A stretch of DNA of 64,000 nt, from assembly GCA_035294225.1 (NCBI GenBank), contig DATGLH010000093.1, positions 1 through 64,000 on the forward strand, given 5' to 3'. This stretch comes from Trebonia sp035294225 (GTDB lineage: Bacteria > Actinomycetota > Actinomycetes > Streptosporangiales > Streptosporangiaceae). The notes under the pieces are model-generated. The model saw nothing but the letters and a program-made list of their open reading frames with translations. It searched no databases and had not been told where the DNA came from. The position numbers and the translations under genes are program-made. Of the stretch, positions 41,437-50,550 are shown piece by piece (positions within the stretch are counted from its first letter, which is position 1; each line of letters begins with the position of its first letter).

Positions 41437-42372
41437 ATGAGAGAATCCGCGTCCGGGGCCTCGCTCCCGCCTGAGCCGGCCGATGGCGGCCCGGTCGTGG
41501 CACCCGCGGGTTCGCCCCCCGCCGAGCCGGCCGATGGCGGGGAGACAGCCCGGTACGTTCGGATAAGGATTGACCTTTCCTACGACGGGACGCAGTTCTC
41601 CGGCTGGGCGGCGCAGCCAGGCCGCCGGACGGTGGAGGGCGTGCTCGCGGAGACGCTGGGGCGGGTGCTCCGGCTCGGCGAGGCACCGCGGCTGACCGTG
41701 GCCGGCCGCACCGACGCCGGGGTGCACGCGCGCGGACAGGTCGCGCACGCGGACCTGCCGGATGGCGCCTGGGCGGCCGGGGCCAACGCGGTGTCCCGGC
41801 GGCTCGCGCGGGCGCTGCCGGCCGATATCCGCGTGCGCCGGATAGGGCCCGCGCCCCCGGGATTCGACGCCCGGTTCTCCGCGCTGTGGCGGCGCTACTC
41901 GTACCGGATCTGTGACGATCTCACGGTCGCTGACCCGCTCCGCAGGCACGATACCCTCTGGTATCCGCGCGGCCTCGACCTCGCCGCCATGAACGCCGCC
42001 GCGGCCGGGCTGCTCGGTGAGCACGACTTCGCGGCTTTCTGCCGCCGCCGGGAGGGCGCGACGACAGTGCGCGCGCTGCGCCGCCTTGACTGGCAGCGGG
42101 ACACGGCGGGTGTCGCGGTCGCCTGCGTGGTCGCCGACGCGTTCTGCCACAACATGGTGCGCGCCCTGGTCGGCGCGCTGCTGCCGGTCGGCGAGGGCAG
42201 CCGTCCGGCCTCCTGGCCGTCCGCCGTCCTCGCGGCGGCGGTCCGCGACCCCGCCGTCCGGGTGGTGCCGCCGCACGGGCTGTGCCTTGAGGAAGTGCGC
42301 TATCCCGAGCCGGGCCAACTGGCCGGGCGTGCCGCGCTCACCCGGCGGGTGCGCGCGCCGGGCGGTTCGTGA
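41437..42372 (+). CDS. truA: tRNA pseudouridine synthase A
   Basis: A 311-residue enzyme that isomerises uridines 38-40 in the tRNA anticodon arm. RIRIDLSYDGTQFSGWAAQPG begins the catalytic fold and GRTDAGVHARGQ carries the nucleophile Asp93. FCHNMVRALVGALLPVG is the C-terminal motif. About 42 residues of Pro/Ala-rich sequence precede the fold, so the true start may be slightly downstream of ATG 41437; no strong ribosome binding site is seen. The palindromic elements lie upstream. Confidence 0.9.
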   Translation: MRESASGASLPPEPADGGPVVAPAGSPPAEPADGGETARYVRIRIDLSYDGTQFSGWAAQPGRRTVEGVLAETLGRVLRLGEAPRLTVAGRTDAGVHARGQVAHADLPDGAWAAGANAVSRRLARALPADIRVRRIGPAPPGFDARFSALWRRYSYRICDDLTVADPLRRHDTLWYPRGLDLAAMNAAAAGLLGEHDFAAFCRRREGATTVRALRRLDWQRDTAGVAVACVVADAFCHNMVRALVGALLPVGEGSRPASWPSAVLAAAVRDPAVRVVPPHGLCLEEVRYPEPGQLAGRAALTRRVRAPGGS

Positions 42373-42390
42373 CGGCAGGGGAGCCCGGGC

Positions 42391-42442
42391 GTTCTTCGCG
42401 GCTCGCCGGCGTTCTTCGCGGCCTCGCCGCCGGCAACCTGGA
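42391..42442. repeat. Imperfect tandem repeat after truA
   Basis: GTTCTTCGCGGCTCGCCGGC at 42391-42410 is followed by a slightly longer relative, GTTCTTCGCGGC at 42411-42422 continuing CTCGCCGCCGGC. The remaining 200 bp to the convergent membrane-protein gene show no gene. Confidence 0.6.
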
Positions 42443-42649
42443 CCTGGGCCGCCCGGGTGGGGCCGGCGTGTCCCCCGCCGGCCCCCGGCGGGCCGACGCC
42501 CCGGCCGACTGACGTGCCGAGCTGGCCGGCCGCCGCGAGCCGAAGTTCGCCACCCATGACCGGGACATTGACGTTACCCACCCCGGCCGCGAGGGTGCCG
42601 CGGGGGAGCCCTGGAATACCCTCATCGGGCACCAAACCCCGGTCAGCGA

Positions 42650-44548
42650 CTAGGCGGCGGCTCCGGGGGTCGCCGGCTTCCCGTTGACCATGCGCTGGCT
42701 GAGGCTGATGTTCGCGGTGCCGGTGACCAGGTCGTTCTCGAATTGTTCGAGCTGCTGGTTCTCCGCCTGCGTCTTGGGCGCGTTCGTGCTCGTGAACTCG
42801 GCCCAGGTCAGGATCAGGTAATGGCCCTTGAACTCGGCTTCGACGACCCCGGTTCCCTTGCCGAGCTTGCTGGTGAGGCCTTTGGAGGTGCTGAGCGGCA
42901 TGACGAAGTCGTTCGCGCCGACGACCTTCCCGGCGTAGTGCGCCTCGTTGGTGGTGCCCAGGTTGACCACGCCGATCGTGCCCATGATCTTGTTGTCACC
43001 GGACACGTAGCTGGCGCGCAGCACCTGCGTGCACTTGCCGTTTTGCAGCGCGTTGACGAGGTCCTGGCCGACCACGGCGTTCGCGCACGTCTTGTCCAGG
43101 CGCGTGGCGACTCGCGTGAAGGAGGCGTGGTCGGTCTCGTTCACGAACTGCGGCGGGAAGAGCTCGTCAAGCGTCAGCGGCTCGGGGTCGTCGGTGCGCA
43201 GCGTGATGTGGCAGTACGGCCCGAACTGCTTCACGCAGTTGGCGGTGCCCGGCGAGGCCGAGCCGGCGGTCGGCAGCGGCCCCGCTGCCGCCGACGTGTC
43301 GGCGGATGGCTTTGGCCGGAGAAGGAAGACGTAGACGGCCGCGGCGAGCACCGCGACCCCGGCGATCCCCAGGGCGGCGAGCAGCAGCGGGCGCTTGCGG
43401 CCGCTGCCGGCCGCCTTGCCCCTGGCGCTCTTGCGGGCCTTGCCCTTGGCGTTCTTGCCGGCGTTGCCCTTGGCGCCCCGCGCGCTGGCGGGCCGGGGAG
43501 CCGTGCCGTCGCCGGCGGGCCGCGGAGCCGGGCCCGGGCCCGCGTCACCGTAGCGGTCCGGGTAGGGATCGCCGTCGTCCGCGCGCCCGTCGTGCTCGGG
43601 GTAGGGGCCGTCGTGCTCGGGGTAGGGGCTGCCGTGCTCGGGGTAGGGGCCGTGCTCGGGGTAGGGGCCGTACTCGTCGTCGTACCGCTCCTGCTGGCCG
43701 GTGCGCACGAGCCCCGGCGGAATGGCCGCGCGCGGCCCGGTGCCGTACGCGTCGATGACGCGCGCGTCCATGGCGTACGTGCCGGTGTCCGCGAAGCCGG
43801 GTCCGGACGCCGGTCCCGGCTGGCCGCCGTACCAGTCGCTGCCGGCGTAGCGCCCAGGGACATCCGCGCGGCCAGCGAGCCTGCTGCCCTGGACGGGGCT
43901 GCCCTGGACGGGGTAGCCGCCGGAATGACCGGATCCGGCGGTCAGCGCGGGATACCCGCCCGACCCCGTCCGGGGCCCGGCAGGCTGAGCCGGGTAGTCG
44001 CCGGATCCGGCGTACCCGCCCGCGGGATAGCCGCCCGCGGGATAGCCGAAGGCCGGCTGGCCGTTGCCGCCACCGCCGTACCCCTGGGGCGGGTGGCCGT
44101 ACCCGTCTGAGTAGCCCGTGCTTTGCGGGTAGCCCCCGCTTGCGCCTCCCGGGTAGCCGTACGGGTCAGCGTGCCCGTACCCGGCCACCTCGCCGCCGCC
44201 GTAGCCGTCATCGCCGCGGTAGCCGCTGCCGTCACCGCCGTAGCGGGCACGCTGCCCGTACCCGGGGGGCTGCCCGTACCCCCCGGACGGTCCGTACCCG
44301 TCGCCCTGGCCGTACGCCTCGTACTCGTCGTATCCGGCGTAGGGGTTGCCCTGCGGGTAGCCGCGATAGCCGTCGTCGGCGGCGTATTCTCCGTGCTGGC
44401 CGTCATAACCCCGCGGACCTTCACCATAACCCTGTGAACCATCGTCCCACGGCCTCGCAGCACCCGGCCCGGCGGACGACGACTGCCAGGGCGGTTGGCG
44501 CCGTGAGTCCGCTCGGGTGCGGGAGGCGTCCTCACCCCGGTATCCCAT
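42650..44548 (-). CDS. Membrane-anchored protein with Gly/Tyr/Pro-rich low-complexity N terminus
   Basis: A 632-residue protein of unknown function. Residues 1 to about 370 are low-complexity, Gly/Tyr/Pro-rich, with GYG, GYP and tandem PYPEH(G/D) units. A Lys-rich block (KGNAGKNAKGKARKSARGK) precedes one transmembrane helix (LLLAALGIAGVAVLAAAVYVFLL), followed by a domain of about 210 residues outside the membrane with three or four Cys. Basic-inside logic puts the long tail in the cytoplasm. ATG at 44548 has no ribosome binding site, but TACCCT ends 7 nt upstream, suggesting leaderless expression. It lies between truA and rplM on the opposite strand. Confidence 0.75.
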   Translation of the reverse strand: MGYRGEDASRTRADSRRQPPWQSSSAGPGAARPWDDGSQGYGEGPRGYDGQHGEYAADDGYRGYPQGNPYAGYDEYEAYGQGDGYGPSGGYGQPPGYGQRARYGGDGSGYRGDDGYGGGEVAGYGHADPYGYPGGASGGYPQSTGYSDGYGHPPQGYGGGGNGQPAFGYPAGGYPAGGYAGSGDYPAQPAGPRTGSGGYPALTAGSGHSGGYPVQGSPVQGSRLAGRADVPGRYAGSDWYGGQPGPASGPGFADTGTYAMDARVIDAYGTGPRAAIPPGLVRTGQQERYDDEYGPYPEHGPYPEHGSPYPEHDGPYPEHDGRADDGDPYPDRYGDAGPGPAPRPAGDGTAPRPASARGAKGNAGKNAKGKARKSARGKAAGSGRKRPLLLAALGIAGVAVLAAAVYVFLLRPKPSADTSAAAGPLPTAGSASPGTANCVKQFGPYCHITLRTDDPEPLTLDELFPPQFVNETDHASFTRVATRLDKTCANAVVGQDLVNALQNGKCTQVLRASYVSGDNKIMGTIGVVNLGTTNEAHYAGKVVGANDFVMPLSTSKGLTSKLGKGTGVVEAEFKGHYLILTWAEFTSTNAPKTQAENQQLEQFENDLVTGTANISLSQRMVNGKPATPGAAA

Positions 44549-44703
44549 GGCAACGAGGGTAGCGTTTATATCACCTCGGCAACGGTGGTCGTAGAACTTT
44601 CGACTCCCCTGTGGCGATTCGACGCCAGACGGCGGCCTGCGCGATGCCCGCCGCCGCGAAGCCGCGGTAGGCTGTGCCGATCCCGCGGCGGCGGGCCCGC
44701 GCT

Positions 44704-44733
44704 TTGGCACTGGGCGCGGATTCGGAGTATGCT
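44704..44733 (+). promoter_or_regulatory. rplM: rplM-rpsI promoter
   Basis: TTGGCA (44704-44709) and TATGCT (44728-44733), spacer 18 nt, about 170 nt before the GTG of rplM. The leader may hold regulatory structure, but none was resolved. Confidence 0.6.
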
Positions 44734-44906
44734 GCATTGGCGCCATCCGCGATGAGCGGCGCCCAGCGCGCCGTGTGACTCACGGGTGGGGATGGAGCGA
44801 CGGACTCCGTCGGCGGAAAAGTCACCAGCAGGGCTTCCCGCTGGTGTGGCCCGGCGGCTTCGGCGGGTCTCCTAGATCACGAACCACATGCGAAGGCTTA
44901 ACGACT

Positions 44907-45350
44907 GTGCGCACTTTCAGCCCGAAAGACAGTGACATCACGCGTCAGTGGCACGTCATCGACGCGACTGACGTTGTGCTCGGCCGCCTGGCCAGCCATG
45001 TGGCGATGCTGCTCCGGGGTAAGCACAAGCCCATTTTCGCCCCGCACGTCGACACCGGTGACTTCGTCATCGTGATCAACGCGGACAAGGTTTCCCTCAG
45101 CGGCTCGAAGTTGCAGCAGAAGCACGCCTACCGCCACTCCGGCTACCCGGGCGGACTGCGCTCGGTGAGCTACGCGGACCTGATGGCCAAGCACCCGGAG
45201 CGGGTGGTCGAGAAGGCGGTCAGGGGGATGCTGCCGAAGAACTCGCTCGGCCGCAAGACGCTGAGCAAGCTCAAGGTCTACGCGGGCCCGACCCACCCGC
45301 ACCAGGCACAGCAGCCGAAGCCGTACGAGATCTCGCAGATTACCCAGTAG
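44907..45350 (+). CDS. rplM: 50S ribosomal protein L13
   Basis: A 147-residue early-assembly protein. RTFSPKDSDITRQWHVIDATD and the GDFVIVINADKVSLSGSK, MLPKNSLGRKTLSKLKVY motifs are clear. GTG at 44907 is selected because the conserved N terminus begins there and CGAAGG lies 11 nt upstream. Co-transcribed with rpsI. Confidence 0.96.
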   Translation: MRTFSPKDSDITRQWHVIDATDVVLGRLASHVAMLLRGKHKPIFAPHVDTGDFVIVINADKVSLSGSKLQQKHAYRHSGYPGGLRSVSYADLMAKHPERVVEKAVRGMLPKNSLGRKTLSKLKVYAGPTHPHQAQQPKPYEISQITQ

Positions 45351-45379
45351 TGCCGCAAGGAAGCGTGAGGGAAGAGACC

Positions 45380-45919
45380 GTGGCCGAGCCCACTGGCGTA
45401 GAGACACAAGCAGACGACGCGGCTTACTTCGACGAGGAGTACGCCGGCGAGGGATACGACGCGGAAGTTCCGTCGGAGTACACCACCGAGTCCACGGAGG
45501 CGGCGCCCCGGGCCGCGCGCCGGCCGGTGGTGACCGGCCACGCCTCGGGCACGGGCCGCCGCAAGGAGGCCATCGCCCGCGTCCGGATCGTCCCGGGCAC
45601 CGGCCAGTGGACGATCAACGGCCGGTCGCTTGACGCGTATTTCCCGAACAAGGTGCATCAGCAGATCGTCAGCGAGCCGTTCGTGACGCTGGGCGCCGAG
45701 GGCAATTTCGACGTGATCGCGCGTATCACCGGCGGCGGCGTGACCGGCCAGGCCGGGGCGCTGCGGCTCGGCCTGGCGCGGGCCCTGACGCTTGTCGACC
45801 CGGAAAACCGCCCGCCGCTGAAGAAGGCCGGCTTCCTCACCCGGGACGCGCGGGTGAAGGAGCGGAAGAAGTACGGCCTCAAGAAGGCGCGCAAGGCGCC
45901 ACAGTACTCCAAGCGTTAA
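45380..45919 (+). CDS. rpsI: 30S ribosomal protein S9
   Basis: A 179-residue protein whose C-terminal tail reaches P-site tRNA. An acidic N-terminal extension of about 55 residues, common in actinomycetes, precedes GTGRRKEAIARVRIVPG. The conserved ITGGGVTGQAGALRLGLARAL and tail KARKAPQYSKR are intact. GTG at 45380 is preferred over GTG at 45350 since GAGGGAAGAG lies 4-13 nt upstream. Confidence 0.95.
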   Translation: MAEPTGVETQADDAAYFDEEYAGEGYDAEVPSEYTTESTEAAPRAARRPVVTGHASGTGRRKEAIARVRIVPGTGQWTINGRSLDAYFPNKVHQQIVSEPFVTLGAEGNFDVIARITGGGVTGQAGALRLGLARALTLVDPENRPPLKKAGFLTRDARVKERKKYGLKKARKAPQYSKR

Positions 45920-45946
45920 TCGCGCCGACTGGTACCCTGACCCGAC

Positions 45947-47308
45947 ATGGGCCGGATGTTTGGTACGGACGGTGTCCGGGGCATTGCAGGGCGTGACCTG
46001 ACCGCGCGGCTCGCGCTGGACCTGGCCGTGGCGGCGGTGCCGGTGCTGGCGCCCGCCGCAACGCGGCCGGCGCGCCCGGTGGCGGTGATCGGCCGGGATT
46101 CCCGGGCCTCCGGCGACTTCCTCGAGGCCGCGGTTGTCGCCGGGCTGGCCAGCAGCGGCGTTGACGTGCTCAGGCTCGGGGTCATCCCCACTCCCGGCGT
46201 CGCCTACCTCACCGGGGCGCTTGACGCCGACTTCGGCGTGGTCCTTTCCGCGAGCCACAACCCGGCGCCGGACAACGGGATCAAGTTCTTCGGCCGCGGC
46301 GGGGTCAAGCTCCCGGACGAGGTGGAGGACGAGATCGAGGCGCGGCTGCGAGCCGGCGCCGGGGGCGCGCCGGACAGCGAGCCGTCCTTCGGCCGGGTCA
46401 CCGACGCGTACTCCAAGCACGAACTCTACCTCGACCACCTGCTCGCCACGCTTCCGGCGCTGCCGGACGGGCGCGCCCCGCTGCACGGGCTGCGGGTCGT
46501 GGTGGACTGCGCCCACGGCGCCGCCTACAGCATCGGGCCGCGGGCGCTGCGCCGGGCCGGCGCGGAGGTCGTCGCGATCGGCGCCGCCCCGGACGGGCTG
46601 AACATCAACGCGGGCGTCGGATCCACGCACCTGGAGACGCTGGCGGCGGCGGTCGTCGAGCACGGCGCGGACGCGGGCCTGGCCTTTGACGGCGACGCCG
46701 ACCGGTGCCTCGCGGTGGACGCGGACGGCAGCCCCCTCGACGGCGACCAGATCCTCACCGTGCTCGCCTCGCAGCTCAAGCAGGCCGGGCAGCTCACGGG
46801 CAACGCCGTGGTGGTGACGGTGATGTCCAACCTCGGCTTCCACGACGCGATGCGCGAGGCGGGCATCACGGTGATCCAGACCCCCGTCGGCGACAAGCAC
46901 GTCTACGCGGCCATGCAGGACGGCGGCTACGTGCTCGGCGGCGAACAGTCCGGGCACATCATCCAGATGGATCACGCGACCACCGGCGACGGCGTGCTGA
47001 CCGGCCTGCACCTGCTGGCGGCGGTGAACCGCAGCGGCATCCCGGTGTCCGCCGCCGCCAAGATGATGACGAGGTACCCGCAGGTCCTGGTCAACGTGCA
47101 CGGCGACAAGCACCGGGCGATGGCCGACCCGGCGCTGGACGCCGCGGTCAAGGCCGCCCAGGGCAGGCTCGGCGACGCCGGGCGCGTCCTGCTGCGGCCC
47201 AGCGGCACCGAGCCGGCGATCAGGGTGATGGTCGAGGCGCGGGAAAACGGGCTGGCGGAGGACATCGCGGGCCAGCTCGCGGAGGCGGTCCGCCGCGCGA
47301 TGCGATGA
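45947..47308 (+). CDS. glmM: Phosphoglucosamine mutase
   Basis: A 453-residue enzyme converting glucosamine-6-phosphate to glucosamine-1-phosphate for UDP-GlcNAc and peptidoglycan. MFGTDGVRGIAG opens it, the phosphoserine is Ser103 in LSASHNPAPDNG, the metal loop is FDGDADRC and the phosphate-binding loop is RPSGTEPAIRVM. ATG at 45947 has no Shine-Dalgarno sequence; TACCCT ends 8 nt upstream, compatible with leaderless transcription. It overlaps acpS by 4 nt. Confidence 0.96.
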   Translation: MGRMFGTDGVRGIAGRDLTARLALDLAVAAVPVLAPAATRPARPVAVIGRDSRASGDFLEAAVVAGLASSGVDVLRLGVIPTPGVAYLTGALDADFGVVLSASHNPAPDNGIKFFGRGGVKLPDEVEDEIEARLRAGAGGAPDSEPSFGRVTDAYSKHELYLDHLLATLPALPDGRAPLHGLRVVVDCAHGAAYSIGPRALRRAGAEVVAIGAAPDGLNINAGVGSTHLETLAAAVVEHGADAGLAFDGDADRCLAVDADGSPLDGDQILTVLASQLKQAGQLTGNAVVVTVMSNLGFHDAMREAGITVIQTPVGDKHVYAAMQDGGYVLGGEQSGHIIQMDHATTGDGVLTGLHLLAAVNRSGIPVSAAAKMMTRYPQVLVNVHGDKHRAMADPALDAAVKAAQGRLGDAGRVLLRPSGTEPAIRVMVEARENGLAEDIAGQLAEAVRRAMR

Positions 47309-47685
47309 TCGTCGGCGTCGGCATCGACGTTGTCGAGATCGCCCGGTTCGAGCAGGCGCTTAACCGTACGCGGCGCCTTGCCGAGCGGCTGTTCACCGAA
47401 GGAGAACAGGGCCTGCCCGCGCGGTCGCTGGCCGCGCGTTTCGCCGCCAAGGAGGCACTGGCCAAGGCCCTCGGAGCGCCGCGCGGGCTGCTGTGGACCG
47501 ATGCCGAGATCGTCACCGGGCCGCTCGGCAGGCCCGAGCTCAAGGTCTACCGCACGGTGGCCGAGGCAGCGGCGCGGCTGGGGGTACGGCGCTGGCACGT
47601 GTCGCTCAGCCACGACGGGGGCATCGCCACCGCCGTCGTCCTCGCCGAGGACGAGGGGGGCAGCGCGGGCCTCGGCTGGGTGTAA
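47305..47685 (+). CDS. acpS: Holo-[acyl-carrier-protein] synthase
   Basis: A 126-residue phosphopantetheinyl transferase that activates acyl carrier protein with coenzyme A. Metal ligands Asp8 (GVGIDVVEI) and the Glu of RFAAKEALAKALG are present, and WHVSLSHDGGIATAVV is the C-terminal signature. The ATG lies within the glmM stop (ATGA), coupling the two. Downstream nnr starts after 51 nt. Confidence 0.95.
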   Translation: MIVGVGIDVVEIARFEQALNRTRRLAERLFTEGEQGLPARSLAARFAAKEALAKALGAPRGLLWTDAEIVTGPLGRPELKVYRTVAEAAARLGVRRWHVSLSHDGGIATAVVLAEDEGGSAGLGWV

Positions 47686-47736
47686 GAGCGGCGCGGCTTC
47701 CGACTGCGCCGCCGCTGACCGGGCAGACTATCCAAC

Positions 47737-49410
47737 GTGCGAGACGCTTACCAGGTAGGCAAGATCCGGGCGGCGGAGGCCGCCCTCATGGCGCTGGTCC
47801 CCGACGGCACGCTCATGCAGCGGGCGGCGGCGGGGCTGGCCTCGGTCTGCGCGGCCGTGCTCCGCGCGGGCCCGGGCGGGGTCTACGGATCCCGGGTCGT
47901 CGTGCTGGCGGGCACCGGGGACAACGGCGGGGACGCGCTGTACGCGGCGGCGGCGCTCGCCCGCCGGGGCGCCGCGGTGACGGCGATCCAGGCGGGGCCG
48001 CGCATCCACGCCGGGGGCGCCGGAGCCCTGCGGGCCGCGGGCGGCAGGATCATCCCGGTGATACCGCCCCGCGCTCCGGATGACACCCGGCCCGACGCCG
48101 GCGGCCGGTACGACGCCGGGCACGGCGTGCGGCAAGCGATCGGGCGTGCCGACCTGATCGTCGACGGGATGCTCGGCATCGGCGGCAAGGGCGGGCTCCG
48201 CGAACCGTACGCCACGCTGGCGCAGCTCGCGGCGAACTCCGGCGGCACCACGGTCGCGGTTGACCTGCCGAGCGGCATCGACGCGGATACCGGCGCCGTC
48301 GAAGGGCCCGCGGTGCGCGCCGACGTGACGGTGACGTTCGGGGCGGTCAAGCCGGGGCTGCTGATCGACCCGGGAGCGCTCCACGCGGGGGTGGTCGAGC
48401 TCGTCGACATCGGCCTCCGGCCGCACTTGCAGGGTCCTCCCGACGCCTCCGCCCCGCAGCGCGAGGACATCCGCGCCATGGTCCCGCAGCCGGGCACGGA
48501 GTCGAACAAGTACCGGCGGGGTGTCCTCGGCCTGCTCACGGGCAGCGACCGGTTCGCCGGCGCCGCCCTGCTGGCGGCCGGGGGAGCGGTCCGCGGCGGA
48601 GCGGGCATGGTCAGGCTCGTCACCGCGCCGACGGCGGCCGCGGCCGTGCGCCCCGCATGGCCCGAAGTGGTGATAACGGAACTCCCGGGAGACAGCCCCT
48701 CCCGTTCGGAAGAAGACATCGAAATTTCTCCCCGGGCCGGAACGCTGCGCTTCCCCGAGGACGTGGGACGGGTGCAGGCATGGGCCGCGGGACCCGGGAT
48801 GGGGACGACCGACGTGGCGGCGGCCCGGCTGCGGGCCGTGCTGGACACCAGCCTGCCGGTGCTGGTGGACGCGGACGGGCTGTCGCTCCTGGCGCGGCAC
48901 GAGGGCCTGCTGCCCCGTCCCGCCCCGACGCTGCTCACCCCGCACGCGGGCGAGCTCGGGCGGCTGCTCGGCGCCGACCCCGCCGACGTCGAGGCGCGCC
49001 GCCTCGAATACGCCCGGAGAGCCGCCACGGAATTCGGCGCCTGCGTGCTGCTCAAGGGGTCCACCACCGTGATCGCGCCGCCAGACGGCCTGGACCCGGT
49101 GCTCGTCAACACCACGGGCACGCCGTGGCTCGCGACCGCGGGCACTGGCGACGTGCTCTCGGGGCTGGCCGGCGCGCTGCTCGCACAGGGGCTGCTGCCG
49201 CCCCAGGCGGCGATCGCGGCGGCGTACCTGCACGGGCTCGCGGCCAGGCTCGCCGCGGCGGACCTGGCAGGCGCAGGCGCCATCCCGGCCCCGGCGGGCG
49301 GCACCGTGGCGGGCGGGGAGCTGACGGGCGGGGGCGCGGGCGGCGGGGCGCCCATCGGTGCTTCCGATGTGATCAGGGCGCTCCCGATGGCTTTCCGTGC
49401 GCTGTACTAG
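47737..49410 (+). CDS. nnr: Bifunctional NAD(P)H-hydrate epimerase/dehydratase
   Basis: A 557-residue metabolite-repair enzyme. The N-terminal YjeF_N domain (about 1-215) epimerises NAD(P)HX, with GTGDNGGDALYAA and DLPSGIDADTG. The C-terminal YjeF_C domain (about 230-557) is the ADP-dependent dehydratase, with GGAGMVRL, LLTPHAGELGRLLG and the ATAGTGDVLSGLAGALLAQG kinase-fold motif. A Gly/Ala-rich insert lies near residue 515. Conserved neighbour of acpS and alr in actinomycetes. Confidence 0.93.
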   Translation: MRDAYQVGKIRAAEAALMALVPDGTLMQRAAAGLASVCAAVLRAGPGGVYGSRVVVLAGTGDNGGDALYAAAALARRGAAVTAIQAGPRIHAGGAGALRAAGGRIIPVIPPRAPDDTRPDAGGRYDAGHGVRQAIGRADLIVDGMLGIGGKGGLREPYATLAQLAANSGGTTVAVDLPSGIDADTGAVEGPAVRADVTVTFGAVKPGLLIDPGALHAGVVELVDIGLRPHLQGPPDASAPQREDIRAMVPQPGTESNKYRRGVLGLLTGSDRFAGAALLAAGGAVRGGAGMVRLVTAPTAAAAVRPAWPEVVITELPGDSPSRSEEDIEISPRAGTLRFPEDVGRVQAWAAGPGMGTTDVAAARLRAVLDTSLPVLVDADGLSLLARHEGLLPRPAPTLLTPHAGELGRLLGADPADVEARRLEYARRAATEFGACVLLKGSTTVIAPPDGLDPVLVNTTGTPWLATAGTGDVLSGLAGALLAQGLLPPQAAIAAAYLHGLAARLAAADLAGAGAIPAPAGGTVAGGELTGGGAGGGAPIGASDVIRALPMAFRALY

Positions 49411-49437
49411 CGGCCTTACCCCTTACCATTGATGATC

Positions 49438-50550
49438 ATGGATAGCCACGCGCAGGCCCGCGTCGACCTCGGCGCGATCACCGGCAACGTCGCGGCACTG
49501 CGCGAGCATGTGGCCCCCAGCGCCGTCATGGCGGTGGTGAAGGCGAACGGCTACGGGCACGGGGCGGTGGCGGCGGCCCGCGCGGCGCTTCGCGGCGGGG
49601 CGGGCTGGCTGGGCGTGGTGCATGTGGCCGAGGCGCTCCAGCTGCGCGCCGCCGGCCTCGACAGCCCCGTGCTCTGCCTCATGGCGATCCCCGAGCACGC
49701 GCACGGCGACGCGATCAGGGCCGGAGTGGACCTCAGCGCGGGCTCGCGGGATATGGTGCGGTGCCTGGCCGGCGCCGCGGCGCGGGTCGGCCGCCCGGCC
49801 CGGGTGCACCTGAAGGCCGACACCGGGCTGAGCAGGGGCGGCGCGACCCCCGCCGACTGGCCGTCGGTGGTCGACGCCGCGCTTGAGGCGCAGGCCGCGG
49901 GCCTGATCAGCGTCGTGGGGCTGTGGTCGCACTTCGCCTCCGCCGACGAGCCGGGGAACCCGTCGGTGGGGATGCAGCTCGCGGCGTTCGGCGAGGCGGT
50001 GACGCTGGCGGAGAAGGCGGGGGCCGCCCCCGAGGTACGGCACATCGCGAACACGGCCGCCGCGATCGAGGTGCCCCAGGCGCGCTATGACCTCGTGCGG
50101 ATCGGGGGCGGGATCTTCGGCCTGTCCACGCTGCCCGGCGGCGCGCCGCCGTGGCTGCGGCCCGCGATGACGCTGCGCGCCCGGCTCGCGATGGTCAAGC
50201 GGGTGCCGGCCGGGACCGGCGTGTCATACGGCCACCGGTACGTCACCTCCAGGGAGACGACCCTCGGGCTCGTGCCGCTGGGCTACGCCGACGGCGTGCC
50301 GCGGTCCGCCAGGGGCCTGCCGCTGGTGTTCGCCCGCGGCCGGCGGTGGCCGATCGCGGGGACGGTGTGCATGGACCAGTTCGTGGTCGACTTCGGTGAC
50401 GAGCCGGTCGCCGTGGGGGATGAGGTGGTGCTGTTCGGGCCCGGGGACGGCGGAGAGCCGACCGCCCAGGAGTGGGGCGACGCGCTTGGCACCATCTCCT
50501 ACGAGATCGCCACCGGAATCGGCGCCCGCGTGCCAAGGTCGTACACATGA
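49438..50550 (+). CDS. alr: Alanine racemase
   Basis: A 370-residue PLP enzyme making D-alanine for peptidoglycan. The Schiff-base lysine is Lys35 in VVKANGYGHGA and the second catalytic base is Tyr in VSYGHRYV near residue 262. GTVCMDQFVVD is conserved. The start is uncertain: ATG 49432 and TTG 49429 are in frame. TACCAT ends 8 nt before ATG 49438 and there is no Shine-Dalgarno, so leaderless initiation at 49438 is favoured. It overlaps tsaE by 4 nt. Confidence 0.93.
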   Translation: MDSHAQARVDLGAITGNVAALREHVAPSAVMAVVKANGYGHGAVAAARAALRGGAGWLGVVHVAEALQLRAAGLDSPVLCLMAIPEHAHGDAIRAGVDLSAGSRDMVRCLAGAAARVGRPARVHLKADTGLSRGGATPADWPSVVDAALEAQAAGLISVVGLWSHFASADEPGNPSVGMQLAAFGEAVTLAEKAGAAPEVRHIANTAAAIEVPQARYDLVRIGGGIFGLSTLPGGAPPWLRPAMTLRARLAMVKRVPAGTGVSYGHRYVTSRETTLGLVPLGYADGVPRSARGLPLVFARGRRWPIAGTVCMDQFVVDFGDEPVAVGDEVVLFGPGDGGEPTAQEWGDALGTISYEIATGIGARVPRSYT

